Shown here in pieces: positions 1-7,203 of a stretch of DNA of 64,000 nt. The notes beneath the pieces are model-generated. The model searched no databases. It saw only the letters and a program-made list of their open reading frames with translations, and was not told the DNA's origin. The stretch is from a virus. The DNA lies in IMG/VR virus record IMGVR_UViG_3300008261_000001, positions 226,180-290,179 of that record, one strand, 5' to 3'. Each line of letters starts with the position of its first letter. Within the stretch, counting starts at the first letter, position 1. A program made the translations under genes and the position numbers.

Positions 1-4
1 TCTA

Positions 5-544
5 TTATTTGTCGTCATCTGTTTTGGGTATCCATTCGTTTATGACTTGGGGTAGGGTGACATCCTTTTCGCTTTTGGTCTTGATGGGGGGTTCACCGTT
101 GACGAAAATGGATAGTCGGTTAATGACGGCATTTTGGAGTTCGAAGACTTGTTCGCGTAGGAGTTGCATTTGTATCTGTGCATCTCTCAGTCGGGCAATA
201 AGTGCGGCTCTGTCTGCGTTAGCGGTGGCGAGTTTATCCTTTAGCTCTTCGACTTCGGAGGGGTCACGACCGCTTGCGATGGCGAGCATAGAGGATATGC
301 TCCCTGTGAGCATCCCTATGATGCCGATGAGGATATCCCTGTTTTGTTCTACGATCTGCACATAGGATAAGAAGATGATGAGTAGGACGATAAGGAGCAT
401 GAAGACCACGCTTGCCCACCAGCCCCTTTTTGCTTTTTCGGACTGAGTGAACTGCTTGTGGTTTGCGGATACGGAGTACGATTTTTGGTTGTCTGATTTT
501 TGGTCGTTACCTGATGACCCATTACCTGACATGAGCTTATTCAT
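5..544 (-). CDS. Two-TM membrane protein with coiled coil, overlaps the cyclase gene
   Basis: 179 residues. A polar, probably disordered N-terminus (about 1-42) is followed by a strong hydrophobic segment near 44-62, a second weaker one near 70-90, and a charged heptad-like coiled coil near 95-145. There is no signal peptide and no recognised catalytic or cyclic-nucleotide-binding domain. The start overlaps the stop of the upstream cyclase gene by ATGA, so the two are probably co-translated. The topology would suit a holin-like protein or a membrane effector of the cyclase. Neither is shown by sequence, so the function is left open. Confidence 0.7.
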   Translation of the reverse strand: MNKLMSGNGSSGNDQKSDNQKSYSVSANHKQFTQSEKAKRGWWASVVFMLLIVLLIIFLSYVQIVEQNRDILIGIIGMLTGSISSMLAIASGRDPSEVEELKDKLATANADRAALIARLRDAQIQMQLLREQVFELQNAVINRLSIFVNGEPPIKTKSEKDVTLPQVINEWIPKTDDDK

Positions 545-1434
545 TTAGTGTTCCTCTGTATTTTTGAGAGATATTGGATAAGTGCTTCGAGGTAGACTTT
601 TAAGTCGTCTAACCAATCGAAGCCTTTGATTCCTAAAACATCTCTTAAAAATGGATATCGCAGTACATAATAATAAATGATAAAAATCCAGACGAGTACA
701 GATAACTTTGAGAGCTTATAGTAGACGATGAGCATCCGTTCTTTGCGGGTGAGGTTGACCCAACGGACTTTGATTCCGGAGTGGGAGACCCTTTTAGCTT
801 TTTCGGAGTCTGGTGGTGGTTTCAAGCATTCGAGGGTTTCACCGACTGCATAGATTTCTTGTGGTTGCCAAACACCTTTGAACTTGTATCTACCTACGCA
901 CACATATCTTGTACTTGGGGGAGTGTCTTTATTGGTACGGAAACGGATAACAGTCATGGCTTCTCTAGTAAGCAGAACTTGTCCTGCTTGGCAGAGGCTC
1001 ATGGTTCTAGCTGCTATGTTTTTGGCTAGACCTTCTAGTTCTATGCGTTTGGCGTTGGCGGCAACCCATACATCGTCTTGGTGTACTTCTACGACTACAT
1101 CCCAATGGATACCTATCCTTGCACCTATACCTGTCTTAGCAGGTATGGTTTTTTGATAGATAAGGGCGAAGTTTACAGCGTCTATTACATTCTCAAAGGA
1201 GCAAAGAAAGCCATCGGATCTGTCTATTTCTCTACCTCTAAATCTAAACAGAAGGGATCGTGTGGCTCTGTCGTGGTTTTGGAAGTGTAGAGCGGCATTT
1301 TTTGCCCCATGTTTTTGGACAAAAGCGGTGCTACCGATGAGGTCTAGGAGCAGAATGGCGAGCTTACGCTCGGTCATTTGTACATCTGCACCTACAGGCT
1401 TTTCTCCTTCAGTCCCTACAGGAAGGTTTTTCAA
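541..1434 (-). CDS. Class III adenylate/guanylate-type nucleotidyl cyclase with C-terminal TM segment
   Basis: 297 residues. The cyclase homology domain spans about 24-160. The first metal aspartate is D31 in LLLDLIGST, and the second is D74 in SDG, where the family usually has GDG. RIGIH lies at 106-110 and the NxxAR motif at N139-R143. A GRYKFKGV segment near 185 is the usual tail of bacterial class III cyclases. A hydrophobic stretch near 235-262 could anchor the protein in the membrane. The start is TTG with an AGGAGG site about nine bases upstream; the next ATG (M20) has no good site. Class III enzymes make cAMP or cGMP, and in Pycsar defence cCMP or cUMP. The base specificity cannot be read here. 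The ATGA overlap with a small membrane protein suggests a two-gene signalling unit. Confidence 0.85.
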   Translation of the reverse strand: MKNLPVGTEGEKPVGADVQMTERKLAILLLDLIGSTAFVQKHGAKNAALHFQNHDRATRSLLFRFRGREIDRSDGFLCSFENVIDAVNFALIYQKTIPAKTGIGARIGIHWDVVVEVHQDDVWVAANAKRIELEGLAKNIAARTMSLCQAGQVLLTREAMTVIRFRTNKDTPPSTRYVCVGRYKFKGVWQPQEIYAVGETLECLKPPPDSEKAKRVSHSGIKVRWVNLTRKERMLIVYYKLSKLSVLVWIFIIYYYVLRYPFLRDVLGIKGFDWLDDLKVYLEALIQYLSKIQRNTK

Positions 1435-1455
1435 TCTTTAGCCCTCCTTATACTC

Positions 1456-1471
1456 CCTTATGTACATAAGG
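1456..1471. promoter_or_regulatory. 16-bp perfect palindrome upstream of the cyclase gene
   Basis: CCTTATGTACATAAGG is a perfect 16-bp palindrome. It lies about 22 bases upstream of the cyclase TTG start and just before its AGGAGG ribosome site. It could be a dimeric repressor operator or a short RNA hairpin near the ribosome site. No regulator is identified. Confidence 0.45.
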
Positions 1472-1498
1472 TGGAGGGTTATAAATGGATAACTAAAG

Positions 1499-1678
1499 CT
1501 AGTATCCTCCCGTCTTGAACCAACCGCTTCCTTTTAGGATAAACGAACTCTGGCTGATGATCCTTTCGGTTTCACCTGAGCATTTTTCACAAACGGGTGG
1601 TGCGTCCTCAAACTTCTGTTGTTTGGTTTGGGTGTGTTGGCAGTTTGTGTCTTTGCACTTAAATGAGTATCTGGGCAT
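1499..1678 (-). CDS. Small FmdB-like zinc-ribbon protein (59 aa)
   Basis: 59 residues starting MPRYSFKC. Four cysteines, C8, C13, C30 and C33 (the latter two as CEKC), form a zinc ribbon. The tail SFILKGSGW resembles the usual FmdB-family ending. The start shares its A with the TAA stop of the upstream gene (TAATG), which indicates translational coupling. A second, longer FmdB-like protein is at 53261-53641 and carries the matching QFILVGDGW segment. FmdB-like ribbons are common small phage and bacterial proteins of unclear function, perhaps binding nucleic acid. Confidence 0.8.
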   Translation of the reverse strand: MPRYSFKCKDTNCQHTQTKQQKFEDAPPVCEKCSGETERIISQSSFILKGSGWFKTGGY

Positions 1679-1920
1679 TATTTCTTTTCCTTATCGTTCT
1701 TGGGTTGGGTTTTTGTGATCTCAGAGGAGCGGATATTTCTCAATATTCTGTCTTGGTGTGAGATAAGGTTTTCCAAATCTCTTCTTACCCTTCTTAATAG
1801 GGCAGTATCCAAGTTCGCGTTCTTATACTTAGACCTACTTAGGACTGAGGTTATTCGCATAAGAGCGATGCTCAAGTCTTCAGTGTCCTTTTTCACCTCT
1901 TTTAAGGGATCGTCTGACAT
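1678..1920 (-). CDS. Small charged helical protein of unknown function
   Basis: 80 residues from the ATG (MSDDPLKEVKKD...). A GGAG ribosome site nine bases upstream supports this start over a longer in-frame extension. The protein is predicted to be almost wholly helical, Arg/Lys/Glu rich, with a lysine-rich tail. It is coupled by TAATG to the zinc-ribbon gene downstream. No family is recognised. Confidence 0.7.
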   Translation of the reverse strand: MSDDPLKEVKKDTEDLSIALMRITSVLSRSKYKNANLDTALLRRVRRDLENLISHQDRILRNIRSSEITKTQPKNDKEKK

Positions 1921-1984
1921 GGTTAAAACTCCAGATAAGAATATCATCACCGCATTATACTTGTTTGTAAGGGAGTACTTCAAT

Positions 1985-2386
1985 ATGACAAGCAGTTCGA
2001 TTGCTCCAGTGGATAAGACACAACCTCATTTCTGTATGTACACGATGGGCGAGCAGAAAAAGGATTGTTTTAACATCGAACTTGAGAAGCCCACTTGTTT
2101 ATCCAATCTCGACCCTATTAGTTGGGGGGATTGGGCGAATATGTCTCTCCAAAACAACCCCCTCTCCCACGGTTGTTTATTTTGGGGGGTGGTACATTTA
2201 AACTTCCCCACAGAGACACCCAATCCCCATGCCTTTTTAGCTATTTACGAGAGGGGTAAGCCTGTTATTTGTTTTTACTCCACCCTCGGTTTTAGCGAGC
2301 CCTTGAAGTTCTTGCCGTCTTCTTATTTATTCCCCGAGGGATGTTTTGATTTTGTAGACCACCTCTTAGAGTTCGCCCCTCAGTAA
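1985..2386 (+). CDS. Hypothetical protein, plus-strand gene between minus-strand operons
   Basis: 133 residues from the ATG at 1985 (MTSSSIAPVDKT...), which has a GGGAG site eight bases upstream. The open frame extends further 5' but then runs antisense to the neighbouring gene. Cysteine and aromatic rich, with a WGVVHLNFP segment and a hydrophobic core. Its stop lies three bases from the stop of the convergent gene at 2390. No family is recognised. Confidence 0.6.
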   Translation: MTSSSIAPVDKTQPHFCMYTMGEQKKDCFNIELEKPTCLSNLDPISWGDWANMSLQNNPLSHGCLFWGVVHLNFPTETPNPHAFLAIYERGKPVICFYSTLGFSEPLKFLPSSYLFPEGCFDFVDHLLEFAPQ

Positions 2387-2389
2387 GTT

Positions 2390-3505
2390 TCAACCCCTAG
2401 TGGAAGGGTTCCAGTTTCCAATACGGGCATCGTAGTGCTTAATCTCTAGTTCTAATGAGTGTATATGGTTCTCAATAACCCCTGCTTTTCTGAGTTTCTC
2501 ACTCTTAACTGTTATGACTTCTTCCCTAGCCGCCTCTAGTTCTAACCTCAGCTTCAAAGATCTTTTTTCTTTGATCGTATCCTCCAGAAGCCTCTTTACG
2601 CCCTGTAGTCCTTCAACGGAGTCCTCTACGGGAGGGAACCCTGTACCGAAACAACCCGTAGAGGTTGTCCAATGCCTTATTATTTTATATCCGTGCTTTC
2701 GAATCATCTTATTAGCTGTGTTGACGGACCATACTTGAAAACAACCAGGACAAGTCCCTTCGTCTGCTCTCAATGTAGGTTTCTCGGTTGTGCCTACAAA
2801 TGAGCTACCCAAATAACTCTTTGCCTTTTCCACTCCGCCTTCCTTCACCACAAAGGCGATGAGCTTACTCAAGTCGAAGGATTGCAAACTATCCGTAATA
2901 GATAAGGTTAACTTAACCTTAGAAGATCCGCTAGATACAATCAGATTTTTAACGCCCTCTAAATAAGAGACATCATACCGTACATAAGTACTCCCAGATA
3001 CTTCAAAAATATCAACCTTCGAGGGGTCGAACACAAAGGCTATTTTTCCAAAAGGGATGCTCTTGGGCTTTGATCTGCTTACTGAAATGTTTGGGTCTTG
3101 TTCGTGTGTCCTTATTATGTGGCTTACAGCGGAGTTGGCACTCGCATTGTCCACCCTGTTCCTAAAAGGGATTGTATGTTGATCATGTTGTAACGACAAT
3201 CTATTGAAATCTATGTTGGGGTACAAACTTGGGAGTTGCTGATACAATCTGTTTATCAAATCCGACACTTCTTGTCTTTGTGCGACTTGTGTAGAATCTT
3301 CGGTTTTAACCCCGTATCCCAAAACGGTGAGAGCCTCTTGAAAGTGGTTTAGATTACCAACACTTGGCATCTTACTCGTCCTTGAGTGGTTTGCCAATGC
3401 TTGTATCATACCCTGTGCAGATGGGGATAGGCTATCACTAGCCTTACGCTCTAAACGAGCTAAACGATACTCAAGATTTCTTAAAACTTCGGATGCTGTT
3501 CTCAT
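2390..3505 (-). CDS. Virion-type protein with MRTASEVLR N-terminal tag and C-terminal zinc motif
   Basis: 371 residues from the second ATG, which has the better ribosome-site spacing (GGAG plus eight). The first 19 residues, MRTASEVLRNLEYRLARLE, form an amphipathic tag shared almost exactly with the otherwise different protein at 51950-52273. The middle has no recognised fold. Near 255-300 a CPGC pair, HGYK and a later TGCFGTG resemble a small zinc-binding domain found in many phage proteins of unknown function. The C-terminus is a coiled coil. A hairpin lies just upstream of the ribosome site. A structural or packaged internal protein is plausible but inferred. Confidence 0.7.
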   Translation of the reverse strand: MRTASEVLRNLEYRLARLERKASDSLSPSAQGMIQALANHSRTSKMPSVGNLNHFQEALTVLGYGVKTEDSTQVAQRQEVSDLINRLYQQLPSLYPNIDFNRLSLQHDQHTIPFRNRVDNASANSAVSHIIRTHEQDPNISVSRSKPKSIPFGKIAFVFDPSKVDIFEVSGSTYVRYDVSYLEGVKNLIVSSGSSKVKLTLSITDSLQSFDLSKLIAFVVKEGGVEKAKSYLGSSFVGTTEKPTLRADEGTCPGCFQVWSVNTANKMIRKHGYKIIRHWTTSTGCFGTGFPPVEDSVEGLQGVKRLLEDTIKEKRSLKLRLELEAAREEVITVKSEKLRKAGVIENHIHSLELEIKHYDARIGNWNPSTRG

Positions 3506-3518
3506 ATTCATTACTCCA

Positions 3519-3538
3519 AGTTAGGGCATATCCTAACT
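3519..3538. repeat. Hairpin in the leader of the 2390-3505 gene
   Basis: AGTTAGG and CCTAACT form a 7-bp perfect stem with a six-base loop, directly upstream of the GGAG ribosome site. The paralogous-tag gene at 51950-52273 has a different-sequence hairpin (52304-52322) in the same place. This suggests a shared leader architecture. Confidence 0.4.
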
Positions 3539-3555
3539 GGAGTATAAAAAGATTA

Positions 3556-3840
3556 TCAGTAAGTGTGATCCCAAGATAGCCTAGCCTTACCTCGGAGCTT
3601 CTTAACAGCCCTCTCCGCTCTCATGGCTTCAGATCTGTTTGCATAGGTGCAATAGACACACATAAGCACCCACGGACGATACTTAGCTGTGTACTTAGCC
3701 CCACCAGCGATTTCTCCGTTGTGTTGCCTCAGTCGCCTCTCCACATTCGTCGTGCAACCCACATAATAAAAACCCTCTGCTGGCTTACCCTTCGCTGTGG
3801 TTCTCGGCATCTGACTTTGGATCACATAGACATACCACAT
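3556..3840 (-). CDS. GIY-YIG nuclease-domain protein (YhbQ/UPF0213-like)
   Basis: 94 residues from the ATG with an AGGAGG site seven to eight bases upstream. The start MWYVYVIQS and YYVGCTTNVERRLRQHN (25-41) match the two strands and the arginine helix of the GIY-YIG catalytic fold; Y3-V4-Y5 and Y25-Y26-V27-G28 stand for GIY and YIG. The length matches single-domain GIY-YIG proteins. There is no DNA-binding domain, so it need not be a homing endonuclease. In phages such proteins may act in repair or DNA degradation. Confidence 0.85.
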   Translation of the reverse strand: MWYVYVIQSQMPRTTAKGKPAEGFYYVGCTTNVERRLRQHNGEIAGGAKYTAKYRPWVLMCVYCTYANRSEAMRAERAVKKLRGKARLSWDHTY

Positions 3841-3850
3841 AGCATTCCTC

Positions 3851-3889
3851 CTATAATGGATAAGTAGATAGGACACCTATCCATTATAG
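3851..3889. repeat. 12-bp perfect inverted repeat between two minus-strand genes
   Basis: CTATAATGGATA at 3851-3862 pairs perfectly with TATCCATTATAG at 3878-3889, with a smaller GATAGG/CCTATC stem inside. On the transcribed strand the stem partly covers the AGGAGG site of the GIY-YIG gene. It could therefore mask translation or stabilise mRNA ends. It also contains the over-represented GGATA core. Confidence 0.55.
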
Positions 3890-3892
3890 AGA

Positions 3893-4498
3893 CTATCTGT
3901 GAAGCTGTCTGAGATATAGGTCGGCTATTTTTTGTGATGGACTCATGGGCTGTGTGGATCCAACCCTTCTTAGACTCGCCATGATTTGTCTGCCGTCTGC
4001 GTCTACCTCACGCTCAATCTTGAGAGCAGGTCTTCTGACTAAGTAGTTGGGCCACTTCTCAAACCACTTGGCGTAGAACTCGTCTTCCGCCACCTCACGA
4101 GTTGTCTTATCGGGGTTTGGGATATTGGGGTCTGCCACATGGACTATGTAGTTGCCCTTCTCTCCCGTCACATCGAAGATGAGGCTTGCATGGCTCCACT
4201 CTCGCCCCTCAGGGTTCCAAGCGATGAGGACTGGGTGTCCAGCGTCTGTCCACTCTTTGACTTGAGTGAGCGTAGCGGGAGTTGTGAGCGTTGCTCTACA
4301 ACCGAAGTACTGAGCACACGCTAGGACTTCTTCCCATCGAGCCCCTTGCATGGGTTTTGCACCGATGACCGAGTTTACTTCGTCTTCGGTGCATTTCACT
4401 CCTACTGCATTTAGTGCCATACAGGTGGAGGTGGCGACACAAGAGAACTGAGTTCTTTGGCGGATAGGACTTACATCTGCTTTGGCTAATCTTCTCAT
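3893..4498 (-). CDS. C39-like papain-fold cysteine peptidase
   Basis: 201 residues; ATG with AGGAG nine bases upstream. The pattern fits a C39/papain-like fold: Q17 and C20 in RTQFSCVATSTCMALN, then H103 in WSHASLIFDV and D123 in VADPNIPNP form a complete Cys-His-Asp triad. The C-terminus (150-201) is a charged helical extension ending YLRQLHR. Related proteins occur in large environmental phages. There is no signal peptide or transporter fusion, so bacteriocin export is unlikely. Roles in virion protein maturation or host targeting are possible, but I cannot choose between them. Confidence 0.75.
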   Translation of the reverse strand: MRRLAKADVSPIRQRTQFSCVATSTCMALNAVGVKCTEDEVNSVIGAKPMQGARWEEVLACAQYFGCRATLTTPATLTQVKEWTDAGHPVLIAWNPEGREWSHASLIFDVTGEKGNYIVHVADPNIPNPDKTTREVAEDEFYAKWFEKWPNYLVRRPALKIEREVDADGRQIMASLRRVGSTQPMSPSQKIADLYLRQLHR

Positions 4499-4562
4499 GC
4501 TAGTAGTCTCCTACTTGGACTTATGCTTATCCAATAGGTGATGTATAGAGACTCTAGTAGAT

Positions 4563-4991
4563 TTATCCAATCACTACGCAGTATCCAGAGCTTGGGTACT
4601 GCTTCTTTAAGGATTTCCAGACCCTATCCGCTTGCTCGGAGGTGGAGCCTCTAACGCTACATTTTTCTGGTATAATAACGAACGGCTTTCCAATCTCTTT
4701 CAGCCATCCTTTTATGAGTTGATTGTAGATTTCTGATCCAATGCCTTTTCCGTGATATTCTTTATTTAGGCTCACCACATTTACTTCGAGTATCCGTATG
4801 TCTTCTCCGTCCATGACTTTTGGATACTCGTAGCTAATGTCGATGAGGTCATCGGAGCAGGCGTAGGTGTGGACTACCTCCAACATGGATATGGAGTTTC
4901 CATAAGCCCTAGCAAGACCTATAGACTCACCATCGTCTTTCACCTCTACAAACACATTAGTTGGTGTTGTGGATATGGAGTAGGTGATCAT
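4563..4991 (-). CDS. GNAT-family N-acetyltransferase
   Basis: 142 residues. The acetyl-CoA binding motif A is visible as VNVVSLNKEYHGKGIGSEIY (about 69-88): strand beta4, then the Q/R-x-x-G-x-G/A loop as HGKGIG. Length and strand order suit GNAT. It is last of three co-oriented genes and directly abuts the coiled-coil membrane-protein gene upstream (TAA then ATG). The substrate is unknown. Phage GNATs can modify host proteins, small molecules or DNA bases. Confidence 0.75.
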   Translation of the reverse strand: MITYSISTTPTNVFVEVKDDGESIGLARAYGNSISMLEVVHTYACSDDLIDISYEYPKVMDGEDIRILEVNVVSLNKEYHGKGIGSEIYNQLIKGWLKEIGKPFVIIPEKCSVRGSTSEQADRVWKSLKKQYPSSGYCVVIG

Positions 4992-5660
4992 TTACTCTTC
5001 TTCTGTAGTGGTAGCGGTCTTCTTACCCCCTTTTGCAGAAGTCGAAGCACTAGATGAAGGGCTAGACTTGGTTGAGTACTTTAGCTCCATCTCCACAGCG
5101 TAGAGCTTCTTCTCTAAGTTCGACAGATCGGTGTCTACCTTGCTTTGAAGAGCGTCTGTTTTGCTCTGCACAGCGTCTAGCTTTTTGGATAAGCCATCTT
5201 GCTGTGTGGAGAGGGTGTCGAGCTGTTTTGACGCATTATTGGATAGTGTCTCGATCTCGCCTTTAAGAGTTCCGTAGGTCGCTTGAGCGATATCCATTTT
5301 CTCTAGATACTTTTTGCCCAAGAAGCCGACCACAAGGACAATGGCAAGCCACACATTGTCTCCAGCTAGGCGAACTACTTGTACAAGGTCTAGATCTCCG
5401 CCTTGTGTGTTCTGTTGAACCATTGGCTGTTGAACCATTGGCTGTTGTTGAGGGACACTTACAGGCTGATAAGTCTGTGGGGTGACAGCCACCACAGGTA
5501 CTTCTACGGGCTCTGTATCGCCAACAGAAGGTGCTTCCTCCTTAGAGGCATGGAGGAACTTGCACTCGGACAAGTCCGCCACCTTTGTCTTTCCGTCTAT
5601 GACCCAAAGGTTGCCCTCACGAGTGATGACGGGGTTTTTGGTTTTGATTACGCAAGTCAT
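4992..5660 (-). CDS. Membrane coiled-coil protein, paralogue of 9208-9873
   Basis: 222 residues. The N-terminal domain (about 3-39) has the pattern CVI...NLWVIDG...V.DLSEC, shared with the protein at 9208-9873. A Pro/Gln-rich linker with a QQPMV repeat follows (60-88), then a hydrophobic segment near 103-116, a long coiled coil (120-190) and a Ser/Lys-rich tail. It overlaps the M15 peptidase stop by ATGA. Next to an endolysin, a holin- or spanin-like lysis role is possible. The architecture could equally be a virion protein. Confidence 0.7.
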   Translation of the reverse strand: MTCVIKTKNPVITREGNLWVIDGKTKVADLSECKFLHASKEEAPSVGDTEPVEVPVVAVTPQTYQPVSVPQQQPMVQQPMVQQNTQGGDLDLVQVVRLAGDNVWLAIVLVVGFLGKKYLEKMDIAQATYGTLKGEIETLSNNASKQLDTLSTQQDGLSKKLDAVQSKTDALQSKVDTDLSNLEKKLYAVEMELKYSTKSSPSSSASTSAKGGKKTATTTEEE

Positions 5661-6100
5661 TTAGCCGCCCCCGATCTCTCGTCCCACCTTGCACCCTGCT
5701 TGTGTCCTGTAGCCTCACTTCTGACATCGTAGTGACAGAAATCGTCATAGACACCCAAGCCCCCATTGTACACCTTGCCCTCTTTGATGAGCTTGGTGAT
5801 GAGGGTGTGTACTTGTGTGGAGGTCATACCCTTGATTTTGATATCAGCGGCGGCGGCTTGTAGGTGGAGGGACTTGTCTTTCCCACCCACTGCCGCGTTG
5901 CGGGCGGCAGAACGATAACCACTTATGATGGTTATAGGTGCGTTAGCCGCTTCTCGGATAACCTGTAGGTTTTCCAATAGAAGGGTCGCGTTAGCCATAA
6001 ACTCAGGCGGGATTACATCGTAGAACTCAAGCTCTGAGTACTTGAAGTTCTTAGTGCAGGAAATATTTGTCTTTTGATCTTGAGAGAGGGGTGACGACAT
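5657..6100 (-). CDS. M15-family peptidoglycan peptidase (endolysin-like)
   Basis: 147 residues; ATG with GGAG nine bases upstream. SGYRS at 60-64, H79 in SLHL, D86 in ADIKI and H123 in FCHYDVR give the HxxxxxxD...H zinc site of M15 D-Ala-D-Ala carboxypeptidases and L-Ala-D-Glu endopeptidases. It would cut peptide crosslinks in the host cell wall during lysis. There is no signal peptide, so it would need a holin or virion delivery. It is first in a three-gene run with a membrane coiled-coil protein and an acetyltransferase. Confidence 0.85.
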   Translation of the reverse strand: MSSPLSQDQKTNISCTKNFKYSELEFYDVIPPEFMANATLLLENLQVIREAANAPITIISGYRSAARNAAVGGKDKSLHLQAAAADIKIKGMTSTQVHTLITKLIKEGKVYNGGLGVYDDFCHYDVRSEATGHKQGARWDERSGAAK

Positions 6101-6147
6101 GACTTACACTCCTATTGGGTTGTGTAAGTCCCCCCTATCATAAAAGG

Positions 6148-6549
6148 TTAATGATAAATATGTCCGAAGTCTGGGCAGTCACCACGGATGTCGAAGAACT
6201 CAGCTTTGGGGTTTTCGTTCTTTTCGAAGTCGATGAGGTCGAACTGATAAGACGAGACATTGTCTGACCCCTCGTTTTTGTAAATAGTAACGAGGACAAC
6301 CTCAGTGTTGTCCTCTTTGATTAAGATAGCCACCATCACGAAGCCTCCCTTCTCTAACAGAAGGTGTCTAGTGTAGTCCCCCCAACAGCAGATATCGGCA
6401 TGGACTTCCTCTGGAGCTTCGAGCCGTACTAGACCTTGAGAACCACCGAGTTTGAACATATACGGAGGCATATCGGATAGTTTTGGTGATTCTGGGCTGA
6501 CGAGTATCCCTCGAACTGCTTTTAAGATTTCCGCATTTGATGGGAGCAT
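6148..6549 (-). CDS. Hypothetical protein
   Basis: 133 residues, acidic, predicted alpha/beta, no membrane segment. The ribosome site is weak (AGAAAG). The composition is typical of small soluble phage early proteins. No motif is recognised. It lies upstream of the endolysin group and just downstream of the tRNA terminator on the same strand. Confidence 0.6.
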   Translation of the reverse strand: MLPSNAEILKAVRGILVSPESPKLSDMPPYMFKLGGSQGLVRLEAPEEVHADICCWGDYTRHLLLEKGGFVMVAILIKEDNTEVVLVTIYKNEGSDNVSSYQFDLIDFEKNENPKAEFFDIRGDCPDFGHIYH

Positions 6550-6629
6550 ATAACCAACTTTCTATTAAGAGCAACGACAGCAATATTACCCATTATAGCT
6601 ATCTAACGAGGATAAACCCGAGAAAAAGA

Positions 6630-6655
6630 AAAAGGGCTGATTTCTCAGCCCTTTT
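6630..6655 (-). terminator. Rho-independent terminator after tRNA-Lys
   Basis: AAAAGGGCTGA (6630-6640), a four-base loop and TCAGCCCTTTT (6645-6655) give an 11-bp stem. Read on the minus strand it is followed by a U-rich run. It sits immediately after the tRNA-Lys 3' end and so ends the tRNA transcript. Confidence 0.8.
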
Positions 6656-6656
6656 A

Positions 6657-6729
6657 TGGGTCCTCTGGGGCTCGAACCCAGAACTAACGGATTAAAAGTC
6701 CGCTACTCTACCGATTGAGTTAAGAACCC
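6657..6729 (-). tRNA. tRNA-Lys (anticodon UUU)
   Basis: A 73-nt cloverleaf can be drawn. The acceptor is GGGTTCT with AGGACCC (one G-U pair), the anticodon stem-loop is GCGGA-CTTTTAA-TCCGT with anticodon TTT, and the T arm is CTGGG-TTCGAGC-CCCAG. The discriminator is A and CCA is not encoded. A GGTATAAGGG box lies about nine bases upstream, the same as for tRNA-Thr. Confidence 0.92.
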
Positions 6730-7092
6730 TTGTTGTAGCCCTTATACCACATAAATCAAACCTAGCAAAAAAAATAGTCCAACCCCTCGCCAACTCCCGA
6801 AGGTTGACTGAGGGGTTGTGGGGTGGAGCGACTTCCCTGTCTATCTGAGTCCACATAACGCCCCTGTGTCGCCATACTGCTTCCCTTATCGTCTCCCCCT
6901 ATAGGTTGGGTTCAGAACCTCCCAACCTATAGGGCTTATCTAGCTTGCTTAGACACATTAAACACCTAGAGTCAGGATCTAGGTGCTTGGGGCTAGACAG
7001 ATCGATAAAGATATACATTTAGGTGTAAGCCCCTAAATGACGCATACCATCACCGCTTACTGCGTTTAAGGTGGCTTCTAGACCCCTTAAAG
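6730..7092. other. Gene-free inter-tRNA region with consecutive hairpins
   Basis: No protein gene is supported here. It holds at least four inverted repeats: 6781-6788 with 6810-6817 (AACCCCTC/GAGGGGTT), 6897-6910 with 6921-6934 (14 bp, perfect), 6963-6970 with 6978-6985 (8 bp), and 7016-7023 with 7032-7039 (8 bp). A fifth, 7069-7075 with 7094-7100, overlaps the tRNA-Thr 3' acceptor strand. It may be a processed spacer transcript, a small RNA or a set of regulatory hairpins. Confidence 0.6.
6897..6934. repeat. 14-bp perfect hairpin between the tRNAs
   Basis: CCCTATAGGTTGGG and CCCAACCTATAGGG pair perfectly around a ten-base loop. There is no U tract on either side, so it is not a simple terminator. 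It is the strongest fold in the inter-tRNA region. Confidence 0.7.
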
Positions 7093-7165
7093 TGCCACCT
7101 ACAGGATTTGAACCTGTGACATCCTGTTTACAAGACAGGTGCTCTACCAACTGAGCTAAGGGGGC
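7093..7165 (-). tRNA. tRNA-Thr (anticodon UGU)
   Basis: A 73-nt cloverleaf: acceptor GCCCCCT with AGGTGGC, D arm GCTCAGTTGGTAGAGC, anticodon stem-loop CCTGT-CTTGTAA-ACAGG with anticodon TGT, and T arm ACAGG-TTCAAAT-CCTGT. One acceptor pair (4-69, C against T) is mismatched. CCA is not encoded. A GGTATAAGGG box lies nine bases upstream, matching the one before tRNA-Lys. Confidence 0.92.
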
Positions 7166-7203
7166 GTGTGCTTACCCTTATACCAAACCCCTCCCCCTCA
7201 AAC

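Noticed and set aside
9-365. Plus-strand open frame antisense to the 179-residue membrane protein
   Set aside because: No ribosome site, low-complexity Ser/Met composition, and the opposite strand carries a gene coupled to a well-recognised cyclase.
6730-7092. CRISPR array or third tRNA between the two tRNAs
   Set aside because: The stems differ in sequence and spacing and no cloverleaf can be drawn; no repeat-spacer pattern.
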